Source: Melioribacteraceae bacterium
GTDB taxonomy: Bacteria > Bacteroidota > Ignavibacteria > Ignavibacteriales > Melioribacteraceae
Direction of reading: 5' to 3'
DNA: 64,000 bases
Assembly: GCA_016342755.1 (NCBI GenBank)
Contig: JAEINS010000006.1
Location: 124,001-188,000 of the forward strand
Positions 42,292 through 51,250 of this stretch are shown here, piece after piece. The position numbers and the translations under genes are program-made. The first letter of the stretch is position 1; the number at the start of each line of letters is the position of its first letter. A model generated the notes under the pieces. The model was not told where the DNA came from. It saw nothing but the letters and a program-made list of their open reading frames with translations, and did not search any database.

Positions 42292-44379
42292 ATGAAAACT
42301 CTAATACTCTACATACTTTTTTGTACCTCAATATTTTCCCAGACAAATATTGACAGCCTTAAAGAAGTACTCACATCATTAAATAAAAAAGCAAAAGTAA
42401 ATGCCTTAAATGTATTATCGAGGCATTATTTTAATATTGCGCGTCTGGATAGCGCGAGGTTTTATTCCAGGGCAATTTTGAAATATGCGGATGAAAGTAA
42501 TAGCGATTCAATAAAAGCTCTGGGATATCTTGGAATTGCCGCTCCTTTTATAGTAGAAGAAAAATTTGATTCTGCATCTATATATTTAAGTCTGGCATTG
42601 CCGTTTGCCGAAAAGTTAGGGAAAAAAAATCTTTTGGGTCGGATTTATGCAAATACTGGTGTTGTTTATGGCCGGCAAGGGCAATTTAAAAAGGCAATAG
42701 AATCGGTTCAAAAATCGTTAGAGATATTTCAGGAAAATAAGGATACTCTGCAAATGGCCGTTGGTAACGGTAATATTGCTTATGAGTATTTTAACATGGG
42801 ATATTATCAAACCTCTTCAGAATATATTCTTAAATCTGTTGAGTTAAGCGAAAAAATTAATGACATGATAGGTCTCGGTTTTATGCATCGGCAAATGGGT
42901 AACAATCTGGAAGGAATGGGTAGCCTGGATAAAGCCAATGAGCAGTATAATTTAGCACTTGGGATTTTTCAAAAAGAAAAGGATAATGCCGAAATCGCGA
43001 ATACATATTCAGAAATTGCCAGAATATACATAAAGAAAAATGAAGTTGAATCGGCAATTGAAGTTCTTAAAAAGGCGAGTAAGATTTTTAATAAGTATAA
43101 TTTAGAATATGGCAAAACTCTTGTTGCAAAAGCATATTCGCAGGTTTATATTAAAAAAGGGGAATATTTAACAGCCGGGGGATTTGAGATTGCAGCCCGG
43201 GATTATTATAAGAAAAATGATTTTAAATCAGAGTTGGTCTCTTCATATTTGAGACTTGCCCAGATCAATTGTAATTTGAAAAATTTTAGAGCGGCAAAAA
43301 AAATGATTACGCAAGCTGAGCAATTACTGAATTCATTAACCTCTTTAACACTTTGGGAAGAGTTCTTCAAAATAAAATCTGAATATTACAGCAAAACATA
43401 TAATTATAGATTAGCATATGAAAATCATAAAAAACTTTTAGCTATTAAGGATAGTATTTTAAGTTCAAAAATCAGTTCTCAGATTAATGATCTTCAAATT
43501 AAATATCAGTCAGAAAAAAAGCAGAGAGAAAATGATCTTTTAATTGCCCAGAATGAAATTCAGAAAAAAGAAGTACTTGAACAAAAGCTGATAAGAAATT
43601 TTATAATAGCTTTTTTAGTCGGCTTTTTAATTTTTATGACCCTCTTAATTAGAAGATATAGAGCTACTTATAAATTAACTCAGGAATTAAATCACTCTAA
43701 TGCTACTTTAAATAAATTTTTCTCAATCATTTCTCACGATCTAAAGAATCTGTTCTCCGGACAGTTAAGCTACACAGATCTATTGGTCTCAGATATAAAT
43801 AACCTAAGTCAGGATGAACTTCATCAGCATTTAAAAACCATTCAGGGGTCGCTAAAAAATAGTTTCCGGTTTACTGAAAATCTATTTAGCTGGTCAATGT
43901 CGCAGCAGGGAAAGATTGAATATATTTCGGAGGAAATTTTTATAGAAACAATAATTGATGAAGTTATAAGTCTGCTCCAAAATAATGCTGAATCAAAAAA
44001 AATTATGCTGGTAAAAAATCTATCGGTTAATTTTAGTTTTATTGCTGATTCAGAAACTATTAAGACGGTTTTGAGGAACATAGTTAATAATGCAATTAAG
44101 TTTACAAATGAAAACGGTTTTATTAAAATAAGCGCCGATAAAACTGAAAGCAGTGTTGTAATATCTGTTGAAGATAACGGTATCGGTATAGATCCGGAAA
44201 ATATTCCCTATCTGTTTAGTATAGAAAAAAACATTTCAACAAAAGGAACCGCAAACGAAAAAGGAACCGGATTAGGATTAATTCTTTGCCGGGAATTTAT
44301 TGAAAAGAATAAAGGAACTATCAGTGTAGAAAGTGAACCCGGGATAGGCAGTAAATTCATAATTTCAATTCCGGTATAA
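42292..44379 (+). CDS. TPR-containing membrane histidine kinase
   Basis: About 695 residues from ATG 42292; two codons upstream a TTG is also possible. A signal sequence (LILYILFCTSIFS) is followed by ~380 residues of tetratricopeptide repeats (GRIYANTGVVYGRQGQFKKAIE, YFNMGYYQTSSEYI and others), a membrane helix at about 440-460 (FIIAFLVGFLIFMTLLI), HisKA with the acceptor in FFSIISHDLKNLFSG (about 481), and HATPase (IVNNAIKFTN, EDNGIGIDPE, GTGLGLILCREFIE). This layout is a frequent sensor class in Bacteroidota, with the TPRs in the periplasm. No regulator gene follows; the next ~700 bp hold gene remnants. Confidence 0.88.
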   Translation: MKTLILYILFCTSIFSQTNIDSLKEVLTSLNKKAKVNALNVLSRHYFNIARLDSARFYSRAILKYADESNSDSIKALGYLGIAAPFIVEEKFDSASIYLSLALPFAEKLGKKNLLGRIYANTGVVYGRQGQFKKAIESVQKSLEIFQENKDTLQMAVGNGNIAYEYFNMGYYQTSSEYILKSVELSEKINDMIGLGFMHRQMGNNLEGMGSLDKANEQYNLALGIFQKEKDNAEIANTYSEIARIYIKKNEVESAIEVLKKASKIFNKYNLEYGKTLVAKAYSQVYIKKGEYLTAGGFEIAARDYYKKNDFKSELVSSYLRLAQINCNLKNFRAAKKMITQAEQLLNSLTSLTLWEEFFKIKSEYYSKTYNYRLAYENHKKLLAIKDSILSSKISSQINDLQIKYQSEKKQRENDLLIAQNEIQKKEVLEQKLIRNFIIAFLVGFLIFMTLLIRRYRATYKLTQELNHSNATLNKFFSIISHDLKNLFSGQLSYTDLLVSDINNLSQDELHQHLKTIQGSLKNSFRFTENLFSWSMSQQGKIEYISEEIFIETIIDEVISLLQNNAESKKIMLVKNLSVNFSFIADSETIKTVLRNIVNNAIKFTNENGFIKISADKTESSVVISVEDNGIGIDPENIPYLFSIEKNISTKGTANEKGTGLGLILCREFIEKNKGTISVESEPGIGSKFIISIPV

Positions 44380-44521
44380 TCAATTTATATTTAAGTTGAT
44401 TTTTAAGAATGCGCACTAAACTCCCGGATGATGATTTTTGATCAAATAAATTTGAATTCACAATAAAAGAGATGGAATTATTTTAAGATTTTTGTCGTCA
44501 AAAAAAACAGGCTAAATCCTT

Positions 44522-44877
44522 TCACCAACTCCGCCAAGAACGGGAATGCCATCGGGGGTAATGGCCAGAGAAGTTATTTTCAGTATTATAGACATGATGG
44601 ACGGGAAATCTGATAAACCTACAGGGAAAGCCTAAATGGCAAATATGGGAGCTGCATGTATTGCTTCCGCAGGAGCCGGTATAGTAAATGAACTGCTGTT
44701 TCAATGACTATGTACCCGATTATTCCTAATTATGAAAAGTATCCTGAGACTGGCAGAGATCTTAATTTTACAACTGGTGAAATAGGATTAGCAGGTCACT
44801 GGATTAAACATTTACTTCATTTTGCGTTTATATATAAAGCAAAAGCTAATCCGTTTTGGTGGATTGTGCCTGAATAA
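44522..44877 (+). pseudogene. Remnant of a sulfide:quinone oxidoreductase (C-terminal end)
   Basis: Three-frame reading shows a broken SQR tail. First TGMPSGVMAREVIFSIIDMM, then DGKSDKPTGKA and a stop, MANMGAACIASAGAGIVN and a second stop, and after a frame change MTMYPIIPNYEKYPETGRDL, then FTTGEIGLAGHWIKHLLH and a last stretch ending KANPFWWIVPE with a stop at 44875-44877. These are the conserved end motifs of the flavoprotein that oxidises sulfide and passes electrons to quinone. No N-terminal two-thirds is found upstream. It lies between the last kinase and the LacI promoter. Confidence 0.68.
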
Positions 44878-44887
44878 AGGAGGATAT

Positions 44888-45022
44888 ATGTCAAATAGAA
44901 AACCATACGGACAAAACTATTATGCACCAACCCCGACGGGTTTTACTAAACATATGCGGACTAACATATTCTATCAGTTCTTCAGCTTTTTCATTGATCA
45001 ATATTTTTATTTTCCCACGTAA
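44888..45022 (+). CDS. Small ORF (44 aa) with a strong ribosome binding site
   Basis: ATG 44888 is preceded at 4 nt by AGGAGG (44878-44883), the best ribosome binding site in this part of the window. The product begins SNRKPYGQNYYAPTPTGF and ends with a Phe-rich stretch (NIFYQFFSFFIDQYFYF). It starts 10 bp after the SQR remnant stop, so it was probably the next gene of that former operon. The last residues may come from a later frame change, in which case only the N-terminal part of a membrane protein is left. I do not recognise a family. Confidence 0.45.
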   Translation: MSNRKPYGQNYYAPTPTGFTKHMRTNIFYQFFSFFIDQYFYFPT

Positions 45023-45052
45023 AAATCTATACCTCCAAACCTCAATTTATTC

Positions 45053-45080
45053 TTGACATGTAACAAAATTAATTTATATT
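45053..45080 (+). promoter_or_regulatory. Sigma70-type promoter of the hexuronate operon
   Basis: TTGACA at 45053-45058, a 16-bp spacer and TATATT at 45075-45080, 30 bp before the lacI ATG. This is the housekeeping-type pair and fits the start of a long co-directional gene run. Confidence 0.65.
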
Positions 45081-45082
45081 AG

Positions 45083-45104
45083 TAACCGGAAAAGTTATCG
45101 GTTA
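45083..45104. promoter_or_regulatory. Palindromic operator, probable LacI-family binding site
   Basis: TAACCG (45083-45088), 10 bp, CGGTTA (45099-45104): a perfect 6-bp inverted repeat directly after the -10 box and covering the expected transcription start, 6 bp before the regulator gene. A LacI-family repressor bound here would block its own operon. No second copy of this site was seen in the window. Confidence 0.6.
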
Positions 45105-45110
45105 AGTAAA

Positions 45111-46136
45111 ATGTTGAAAATGAATAAAAAAACTCAAATAACCCTTCAGGATATAGCTGTAGAACTAAATGTTACAAAAGTAACAGTAAGCAAAGCTTTG
45201 CGCGATCATCCTGATATATCGAAAGAAAAAACAGAACTTGTTAAAGAAACCGCACGAAAGATGGGTTATTATCCTAATTTTGCCGCGCGAAATCTTTCCT
45301 CAAAAAAAACGAATACTATAGGTGTAATTGTTCCTGTAATTGCGAATAACTTTTTTGCCCAGGTAATTGAATCAATTTATGATTATGCATTTAAAAACGA
45401 TTACGAAATTATATTAGCCGTTTCACAAGAAGATAGTGAGAGAGAAAGAAAACATCTTGAAACCATGCTTTCCATGCGGGTTGATGGGATTATGATTTCT
45501 CTTACTGAGCATTCATCGAATATGGATATGTTTCGTAAAATAAAAAAAATGGGCGTACCGTTAGTTTTTTTCGATAGAGTTCCTAATATGAAAGCAATCA
45601 ATTCTGTAACAGTTGATAACGTACTCGGAGCCTTTATCGCGGTTGAACAGGCAATAAACAAGGGGTATAAAGAGATTGGTTTTCTGGCCGGTTATGATGA
45701 TATAAATATTGGTCGTGAAAGAATGGAAGGGTTTAATAAGGCTTTAGAAAAATATAAAATAAAGAAAAATAATAAATGGATTATCCATGCAGGATATTCA
45801 AAAGCAGACGGTTACAATGGTTTTATGGAATTGCATAAAAGAGGAAATATTCCTGAGTTTATTTTTGCGGTTACATTCCCGGTTGCATTAGGGGTCTATT
45901 GCGCTGCAGAGGAATTAGGATTAAAAATCCCGACTGATTTTGACATACTCTGTTTTGGAAATTCAAACATTAATAAATATTTAAAACCATCTTTAAGTTG
46001 TATTGATCAGGATGCGGACGAGCTGGCAAGACAATCGGTTGATTCTATCTTTAATATTATAAATTCAACTGCAAGTATCCGGGCAAAGGAAATAAAAATT
46101 ACACCAAAATTAATTATTAGAGAAACATGTATTTAA
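45111..46136 (+). CDS. LacI-family transcriptional regulator
   Basis: 341 residues; a start three codons on (ATG 45120) is equally possible. The N-terminal helix-turn-helix is ITLQDIAVELNVTKVTVSKALRDHPDIS (in two parts, about residues 9-36), followed by the hinge (ARKMGYYPNFAARNLSSKKT) and a periplasmic-binding-protein-like effector domain (IGVIVPVIANNFFAQVIESI, ILAVSQED, GIMISLTEH, FDRVP, EIGFLAGYDD). It most likely represses the following hexuronate genes until a uronate or breakdown product binds. It is the first gene of the operon, 15 bp before uxaC, with an operator-like palindrome upstream. Confidence 0.9.
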   Translation: MLKMNKKTQITLQDIAVELNVTKVTVSKALRDHPDISKEKTELVKETARKMGYYPNFAARNLSSKKTNTIGVIVPVIANNFFAQVIESIYDYAFKNDYEIILAVSQEDSERERKHLETMLSMRVDGIMISLTEHSSNMDMFRKIKKMGVPLVFFDRVPNMKAINSVTVDNVLGAFIAVEQAINKGYKEIGFLAGYDDINIGRERMEGFNKALEKYKIKKNNKWIIHAGYSKADGYNGFMELHKRGNIPEFIFAVTFPVALGVYCAAEELGLKIPTDFDILCFGNSNINKYLKPSLSCIDQDADELARQSVDSIFNIINSTASIRAKEIKITPKLIIRETCI

Positions 46137-46151
46137 ACATTGAGGCAAATT

Positions 46152-47555
46152 ATGAGTTTGAATGAATATAGATATTTTGATCCGAATCCTAAAGTTAGAG
46201 AAACAGCATTTGCATTATATAAAAGTGTAAAGGATCTGCCGATAATTTGTCCGCACGGGCATGTTGATCCCAAAATACTGGCTACCAATGAGCCTTTTCC
46301 AAATCCGTCGGAATTACTGATTATACCTGATCATTATATTTTCAGAATGTTTTATTCGCAAGGAATAGATCTTAAGAAACTTGGTATCCCGACTATTGAC
46401 GGTTCAGAAGTAGAAAAAGATCCTAGAAAAATATGGAAGATATTCGCCGATAATTATTACCTTTTTCCTGGTACACCAACTGGTGCCTGGATGAATCATG
46501 TATTAACAGAGGTTTTTGAAATTGAGGATAAATTAAATTCAAATACAGCCAATTCAATTTATGATGCTATACAGGCAAAACTTAATACTCCGGAATTTAA
46601 GCCAAGAACATTATTCGAAAAGTTTAATATAGAAGTATTAAATACTACGGATGGTGCTTCTGATTCGCTTGAATATCATAAGCAAATAAGGGAATCAGGC
46701 TGGGATGGAAGAGTTGTTCCTTGTTTTAGACCAGATGCAGCCGTTAATATTTTAGCCGCCGACTGGAAAAAAGAAATTGAAAAACTTAGTGAAGTATCAT
46801 CAATTAAGATAAATAATTTTAGTTCATTTATTAATGCAATTGAGAACCGCAGAGAGTTTTTTAAGAGTATGGGAGCGGTTTCTACAGATCAGGGCGTTTT
46901 TAGTTCTTATACACATAGGCTTTCAGAATCGGAAGCTGATGCAATATTTAAGCGTGCGTTAAACGGGGAAGCTACTAAAGAAGACAATAAGCTGTTTACC
47001 GCGAATATGCTTATGGAAATGGCACGAATGAGCATTGATGACGGACTGGTAATGCAGATTCATCCCGGTTCATTTAGAAATCATAATTCAGTTATATTTA
47101 ATCAGAACGGACTTGATAAGGGATGTGATATACCTGTACAAACAGAGTATACTAACAATTTGCATGAGTTATTAAATACTTATGGCAATAATACAAAACT
47201 TAAACTGATTGTCTTTACGCTTGATGAATCAAATTATGCACGCGAACTGGCTCCGCTTGCGGGGCATTATCCGGCAATGAAACTAGGACCCGCCTGGTGG
47301 TTTCATGATAGTATTGAAGGAATGACACGTTATAGACAAATGGTAACGGGAACAGCAGGTTTTTATAATACAGTTGGGTTTAATGACGATACAAGAGCGT
47401 TTTTATCAATACCGGCAAGACACGATGTAGCACGACGTGTCGATTCAAATTATTTAGCCGGTCTGGTTGAGAAACATCTTATAGATAAAGAAGAAGCTGT
47501 AAAATTAAGTTATGAACTCGCAAACGGGCTTGTTAAAAAAGCCTATAATCTCTAA
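46152..47555 (+). CDS. uxaC: Glucuronate/uronate isomerase
   Basis: 467 residues from ATG 46152 (GAGG 7-10 nt upstream), close to the 470 of E. coli UxaC. Reaction: D-glucuronate to D-fructuronate (and galacturonate to tagaturonate). Family marks are the metal-binding CPHGHVDP near residue 35, EPFPNPSELL, DHYIFRM.Y, and the C-terminal GPAWWFHDS, TAGFYNTVGFNDDTRAFLSIPARHDVARR. It acts in the cytoplasm as the first step on uronates brought in by the transporter encoded just downstream. Confidence 0.95.
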   Translation: MSLNEYRYFDPNPKVRETAFALYKSVKDLPIICPHGHVDPKILATNEPFPNPSELLIIPDHYIFRMFYSQGIDLKKLGIPTIDGSEVEKDPRKIWKIFADNYYLFPGTPTGAWMNHVLTEVFEIEDKLNSNTANSIYDAIQAKLNTPEFKPRTLFEKFNIEVLNTTDGASDSLEYHKQIRESGWDGRVVPCFRPDAAVNILAADWKKEIEKLSEVSSIKINNFSSFINAIENRREFFKSMGAVSTDQGVFSSYTHRLSESEADAIFKRALNGEATKEDNKLFTANMLMEMARMSIDDGLVMQIHPGSFRNHNSVIFNQNGLDKGCDIPVQTEYTNNLHELLNTYGNNTKLKLIVFTLDESNYARELAPLAGHYPAMKLGPAWWFHDSIEGMTRYRQMVTGTAGFYNTVGFNDDTRAFLSIPARHDVARRVDSNYLAGLVEKHLIDKEEAVKLSYELANGLVKKAYNL

Positions 47556-47573
47556 TACGTTTTAAGGACAAAA

Positions 47574-48572
47574 ATGAAAAAAAATGTTTTTAGAATATTC
47601 ACATTTATTTCTTTAATAGTACTTGTACTTGGATGTTCGGCAAAATCTGATAAACGGGTTCTTAAACTTGCTCATGGTCTGGATCCATCACATCCTGTTC
47701 ATAAATCTATGGAATTTATGGCGCAAAGGTTAAAAGAAAAATCGAATGGAACTTTGGAAATTCAGATTTATCCGAGCCAGCAGTTAGGTAATGAACGACA
47801 GTTGGTTGAGCTGTTGCAGATAGGCAGTTTGGCAATGACAAAAGTAGCTGCAAGTGTTATGGAGAATTTTTCGCCATTATATACGGTGTTTGGTCTTCCT
47901 TACATTTTTAATGATGATAAACACAAGTTTGCTGTATGGGATTCAGAAATTGGGGAAAGAATTTTAACAAGCAGTGAAAAATATTTGTTAAGGGGATTGT
48001 GTTATTACGATGCCGGGAATAGAAGTTTTTATACAATTAAATCGCAAGTAAATTCACCGGCAGATTTAACCGGACTTAAAATTCGTGTAATGGAAAGTCA
48101 GACGGCTATGAAACTGGTTCGTTCACTTACAGGCAGTCCGACTCCTATTTCATGGGGTGAATTGTACACAGCATTACAGCAGGGTGTTGTAGACGGTGCT
48201 GAAAACAATCCGCCAAGTTTTTATTTATCCAGACATTATGAAGTATGTAAATATTATTCATTAGATGAGCATACAGCAGTTCCTGATGTGCTGCTTATTG
48301 GAACAAAAATTTGGAAAACATTAAATAAAGATCAGCAGAAATGGCTGCAGGAAGCTGTTAAGGAATCAACTGTGTATCAAAGAAAGATATGGCAGGAGGC
48401 TTCTGATCATGCGATAGAGGAAGTTAAAAAAGCAGGTGTTCAGGTTATTAGACCAGATAAAACTCCTTTCATAAATATGGTTCAGCCGGTTTATGAAGAA
48501 TATAAAGACAAGCCAGAGATTTATAATTTACTTAAAGAAATTAAAGAGTTTAAAAATGATTCTGAAAATTAA
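47574..48572 (+). CDS. TRAP transporter substrate-binding lipoprotein (DctP family)
   Basis: 332 residues. The lipobox LVLGC near residue 20 makes it a lipoprotein held at the membrane. DctP features are KLAHGLDPSHPVH at the mature N-terminus, YPSQQLGNERQLVELLQIG, the conserved Arg171 in LKIRVMESQTAMK that pairs with the ligand carboxylate, and QQGVVDGAENNP. It should bind hexuronate and hand it to the membrane subunits encoded next. The 3' end overlaps the next gene by 17 bp. Confidence 0.92.
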   Translation: MKKNVFRIFTFISLIVLVLGCSAKSDKRVLKLAHGLDPSHPVHKSMEFMAQRLKEKSNGTLEIQIYPSQQLGNERQLVELLQIGSLAMTKVAASVMENFSPLYTVFGLPYIFNDDKHKFAVWDSEIGERILTSSEKYLLRGLCYYDAGNRSFYTIKSQVNSPADLTGLKIRVMESQTAMKLVRSLTGSPTPISWGELYTALQQGVVDGAENNPPSFYLSRHYEVCKYYSLDEHTAVPDVLLIGTKIWKTLNKDQQKWLQEAVKESTVYQRKIWQEASDHAIEEVKKAGVQVIRPDKTPFINMVQPVYEEYKDKPEIYNLLKEIKEFKNDSEN

Positions 48573-49038
48573 ATCGAAAGTTGATAAAGTAATTGAATAT
48601 ACACTTGTAGTACTTATGTCCCTTATGGTCTTTAATGTTTTGTGGCAGGTATTTACAAGGTTTGTAGCAGATGATCCAAGCTCATTTACAGATGAGCTGG
48701 CAAGGTTTCTTCTTATCTGGTTAGGATTAGTTGGAGCCGGATATGTAGCAGGTAGAAATATGCACCTTGCTATTGATTATTTTGCCGGTAAAATGTCTCA
48801 TTCAATACAAAAGGTAATTAACATATTTGTTAATTCTGTTGTGTTTTTATTTGCGTTAATTGCTTTAGTAATAGGCGGTATTAGTCTTGTTAGTTTAACA
48901 TTAGAACTTGAACAAACATCAGCCGCATTACAGGTTCCTCTTGGATATGTTTACTTAGCATTGCCAATAAGCGGAATTCTAATAATGTTTTACTCAGCAG
49001 TAAACATCGATGAAATAATTAAAAACGGAAAATTATAA
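48556..49038 (+). CDS. TRAP transporter small permease (DctQ family)
   Basis: 160 residues from ATG 48556; the frame is open for another 63 bp upstream, inside the DctP gene, but the ATG gives the normal DctQ start. Four membrane helices are visible (about 14-35, 48-67, 86-109, 126-147), and the family stretch FTRFVADDPSSFTDELARFLLIWLGLVGAGY is present in part here. It forms the transporter with the next gene. Ion-driven (sodium or proton) uptake in the inner membrane. Confidence 0.9.
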   Translation: MILKIKSKVDKVIEYTLVVLMSLMVFNVLWQVFTRFVADDPSSFTDELARFLLIWLGLVGAGYVAGRNMHLAIDYFAGKMSHSIQKVINIFVNSVVFLFALIALVIGGISLVSLTLELEQTSAALQVPLGYVYLALPISGILIMFYSAVNIDEIIKNGKL

Positions 49039-49054
49039 TAATAACGGGATATTC

Positions 49055-50359
49055 ATGGAACTAGGCGGAGTATTAATTTTAGTTTTAAGTTTTTTGATTT
49101 TACTGGCACTCGGAGTACCTATCTCATTTAGTATCGGTATTTCAACGGTACTTACTATGCTTGTCAGTATAGATCCAATAGCAACATTTACAACAGTTGC
49201 CCAGCGAATGGCAACAGGTCTCGATAGCTTTGCATTGCTTGCAATCCCATTTTTTATATTAGCCGGACAATTAATGAACAAAGGTGGAATTGCAAAACGC
49301 TTAATAGATTTTGCAAAAGTTCTTTTGGGCAGATTACCCGGAGGTCTGGCGTTTGTAAACATTTTAGCCGCAATGTTTATGGGTGCAATATCAGGATCAT
49401 CGGTTGCTGCAGCTTCTGCAATAGGCGGATTTATGGGTCCGAGAATGGAAGAAGAAGGTTATGATAAAAATTTTGGAGCGGCAGTAAATATAACTTCAAG
49501 TACAACCGGACTTATTATTCCTCCCAGTAACATTCTAATTGTTTATTCATTAGCCAGCGGCGGTGTTTCAATTGCGGCATTATTTGTTGCCGGATATATT
49601 CCGGGTATAATTGTCGGACTTTCATTAATGGCTGTTGCCGGTGTTTATTCATTCAGAAAAAAATATCCGGTTGGAGAAAAAATTTCTCTTAAAGAGGGAT
49701 TAAAAAAATTGCTTGATGCTATACCTAGTTTATTGCTTATAATAATTGTAATTGGAGGAATTGTAGCCGGGTATTTTACCGCTACAGAGGCATCGGCAAT
49801 TGCTGTTCTTTATACGTTTATTCTTTCAGTAGTTATATATAAAGAAGTTAAAATTTCAGAACTGCCAAAAATTCTAATTGAAAGTTCTTCAACGACAGCT
49901 ATTGTTATGCTATTGATAGGTGCATCTATTGCAATGTCATGGGTTATGGCTTATCAAAATATACCTCAGACAATAACAAGTAACTTAATGGGTTTAACCG
50001 ATAATAGAATAGTAATCTTACTTATTATAAATCTAATTTTACTCGCGGTAGGTACTTTTATGGACATGACACCTGCCGTATTAATTTTTACTCCAATATT
50101 TTTACCGGTTGTAACTGCATTGGGAATGGATCCGATTCATTTTGGTATTGTTTTAGTAATGAATCTTAGTATCGGACTTTGTACTCCTCCGGTTGGCAGT
50201 GTATTATTTGTAGGCTGCGGAGTAGCTAATACAACAATTGAAAAAGTTATAAAACCACTGCTGCCTCTATATTTAGCAATGTTTATAGCATTATTGTTAG
50301 TTACTTATTTACCAGATTTAAGTTTAATTTTGCCAAAATATTTTGGGTTGGCTAACTAA
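49055..50359 (+). CDS. TRAP transporter large permease (DctM family)
   Basis: 434 residues, about twelve membrane helices. DctM signatures are the GVPISFSIG start, IPFFILAGQLMN, GAISGSSVAAASAIGG, IIPPSNILIVY, and MDMTPAVLIFTPIFLPV near the end, followed by NLSIGLCTPPVGSVLFV. It carries substrate and coupling ions across the inner membrane. Starts 16 bp after dctQ; the SDR gene starts 11 bp after its stop. Uronate as substrate is inferred from the operon. Confidence 0.93.
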   Translation: MELGGVLILVLSFLILLALGVPISFSIGISTVLTMLVSIDPIATFTTVAQRMATGLDSFALLAIPFFILAGQLMNKGGIAKRLIDFAKVLLGRLPGGLAFVNILAAMFMGAISGSSVAAASAIGGFMGPRMEEEGYDKNFGAAVNITSSTTGLIIPPSNILIVYSLASGGVSIAALFVAGYIPGIIVGLSLMAVAGVYSFRKKYPVGEKISLKEGLKKLLDAIPSLLLIIIVIGGIVAGYFTATEASAIAVLYTFILSVVIYKEVKISELPKILIESSSTTAIVMLLIGASIAMSWVMAYQNIPQTITSNLMGLTDNRIVILLIINLILLAVGTFMDMTPAVLIFTPIFLPVVTALGMDPIHFGIVLVMNLSIGLCTPPVGSVLFVGCGVANTTIEKVIKPLLPLYLAMFIALLLVTYLPDLSLILPKYFGLAN

Positions 50360-50370
50360 AAGGAAAAGTT

Positions 50371-51222
50371 ATGGAATCATTATCATTTAAAGATCTAAAT
50401 AATAAAGTATGCGCTATCACCGGCGGCGGTGGTGTAATAGGAAAATCATTAGCATTAGGTTTAGCCTCAGTCGGTGTAAAAGTTGCAATACTCGATTTAA
50501 ATAAGGAGGTTGCTGATTCTGCGGCTGCCGAAATTACAAAAGAAACAGGTTCAGTTGCAATAGGTGTTGAAGCAAATGTATTGGAAAAAGAATCTCTTAT
50601 AGAAGCAAAAAAAGTTATTAATAATAAACTGGGAAAAATTGAATTATTAATTAACTGTGCAGGCGGCAATTCTCCTAAGGCTACAACTCATGATGAGTTT
50701 ATGGAGCCTTCAAATAAAGACAATACAGCGGGTAATTTCTTTGGGCTGGATATAGAAGGCTTTCGAAGAGTTTTTGATTTGAATTTTTTAGGAACACTTT
50801 TACCGACAATGATCCTTTCTACAGATATGGTTGATCAGGAAAAAGGAAGTATCTTAAATATTTCTTCAATGAATGCTTTTAAACCATTAACAAAAATCCC
50901 GGCATATTCTGCGGCAAAAGCATCCATTAATAATTTTACTGAATGGTTGGCAACACATTTTGCAAAATTAGATATTAGAGTTAATGCAGTTGCACCGGGC
51001 TTTTTTCTAACAAATCAGAATAGGTTTTTATTGGTGGATGAACAAACAGGTGAGCCGACCGCACGTGGTAAAAAAATAATGGATGGTACACCAATGGGAA
51101 AATATGGCGAACCTGATGATCTGCAAGGTGCCTCTCTTTATCTTCTTTCAGATCTTTCAAAGTTTGTTACTGGTATTGTTATTCCAGTTGATGGCGGATT
51201 TAATGCATATAGTGGTGTTTAA
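50371..51222 (+). CDS. SDR oxidoreductase, D-mannonate/fructuronate oxidoreductase type
   Basis: 283 residues of the short-chain dehydrogenase family: TGGGGVIGKSLA near residue 17, NCAGGNSPKATTHDE, SILNISSMNAF with the catalytic Ser, AYSAAKASI with Tyr and Lys, and VIPVDGGFNAYSGV at the end. The GGN motif with the following insertion and the C-terminal NAYSGV match the SDR-type fructuronate reductases of Bacillus (UxuB/YjmF) and similar. It should reduce D-fructuronate to D-mannonate with NADH. The E. coli-type UxuB belongs to a different family, so this is an analogue. Substrate is deduced from neighbours. Confidence 0.8.
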   Translation: MESLSFKDLNNKVCAITGGGGVIGKSLALGLASVGVKVAILDLNKEVADSAAAEITKETGSVAIGVEANVLEKESLIEAKKVINNKLGKIELLINCAGGNSPKATTHDEFMEPSNKDNTAGNFFGLDIEGFRRVFDLNFLGTLLPTMILSTDMVDQEKGSILNISSMNAFKPLTKIPAYSAAKASINNFTEWLATHFAKLDIRVNAVAPGFFLTNQNRFLLVDEQTGEPTARGKKIMDGTPMGKYGEPDDLQGASLYLLSDLSKFVTGIVIPVDGGFNAYSGV

Positions 51223-51250
51223 AGTTTAATAGATAGTTAAGGTGAAGTAA

